Assembly (NCBI GenBank): GCA_034429475.1
Contig: DAOUGD010000281.1
Span: 1 to 14,977, forward strand
Reading direction: 5' to 3'
Source: JAKQHY01 sp034429475
GTDB lineage: Bacteria > Chloroflexota > Anaerolineae > B4-G1 > SLSP01
Length of the DNA stretch: 14,977 nucleotides
This document shows, one piece after another, positions 14,713 through 14,977 of this stretch. Numbering within the stretch: the stretch's first letter is position 1; the number at the start of each line of letters is the position of its first letter. The translations under genes were made by a program, and so were the position numbers. The notes under the pieces are model-generated. The model saw nothing but the letters and a program-made list of their open reading frames with translations. It was not told the DNA's origin and searched no databases.

Positions 14713-14977
14713 CTACAACGCCGGTATGGTTTCTAGGCGCAAGAAGCGTTGCAGTACGGCGTCGGCATCGTTGGTTTCGACGGCCATCTGAATGGCCGCG
14801 CGTAACCAGCCGATAGCATGTTCTTCCCGATGCTGCCGGAGGATGGCGCCGTAGGTTTTGACTTTGGGAGAGCGTTCGTTGGCGAAACGTTGCTCGACAT
14901 AGGCCCAAGCCAGGTGTACGACGACGATATATCTGTCCACCGCTTCGAAAGATTGCACACGGAAATCGCTCAAGCCC
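14713..14977 (-). mobile_element. C-terminal part of a DDE transposase (IS, partial)
   Basis: The minus-strand frame is open from the right edge of the window to the stop at 14713, giving about 88 residues. It reads SDFRVQSFEAVDRYIVVVHL, then AWAYVEQRF, KTYGAILRQHREEHAIGWLR and a final RLETIPAL. This matches the end of IS4/IS701-type DDE transposases, in which a GLxDYRVRS-like motif follows the last catalytic residue and is followed by hydrophobic helices. The catalytic triad itself is outside the window, so activity cannot be judged. A TTG at 14973 is not the true start; the gene surely continues. The insertion lies next to the broken specificity gene and probably caused its truncation. Confidence 0.7.

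Overview
The window looks like a chromosomal accessory region of a fairly GC-rich bacterium, most probably a Chloroflexota member (Anaerolineae-like). That guess rests on the mix of GAF hybrid kinases, a DUF99 protein, HypA, ABC-2 exporters and several families of short intergenic repeats. It is an inference from gene content, not a phylogenetic result. No rRNA, tRNA or CRISPR array was seen.

Left edge (1-1144, minus strand): a small sigma-70-like gene that reads in three frames (two single-base frameshifts) overlaps by ATGA with an unrecognised ORF that leaves the window. The block is very GC-rich compared with what follows. Positions 891-1144 hold the divergent leader and a good sigma-70-type promoter for the next operon.

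Signalling operon (1145-7448, plus strand): three closely spaced genes. They encode a 7TM-GAF protein with no kinase domain, a large membrane GAF histidine kinase with three C-terminal receivers, and a soluble receiver-histidine kinase. The first two share a homologous coiled-coil/GAF module. No DNA-binding output domain or HPt is encoded here.

Minus-strand block (7460-11658): a small membrane protein, an ABC ATPase and an ABC-2 permease form an exporter operon behind a strong predicted promoter. Downstream in the same direction are a DUF99 protein and the nickel chaperone HypA. The gaps hold a near-perfect 27-bp hairpin, a related 9-nt-period repeat, heptanucleotide arrays, and a 90-bp MITE-like element with terminal inverted repeats and a 5-bp target duplication.

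Right part (11659-14977): a divergent intergenic region carries two more copies of the MITE core. Then comes a restriction-modification locus: one polypeptide fusing a PD-(D/E)xK nuclease to an N6-adenine methylase (BcgI/type IIB-like layout), followed by a specificity gene that keeps one target-recognition domain. Next to its abrupt end is the C-terminal part of a DDE transposase on the minus strand, so the specificity gene was probably interrupted by an insertion sequence.

The most unusual signal is the repeat family. Each core can fold as a short outer stem with two hairpins, and the copy in the probable 5' UTR of the restriction-modification operon carries paired (compensatory) changes in both hairpins. 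A second is a heptanucleotide-like low-complexity array that sits in frame inside the hybrid kinase gene as a proline-rich linker.
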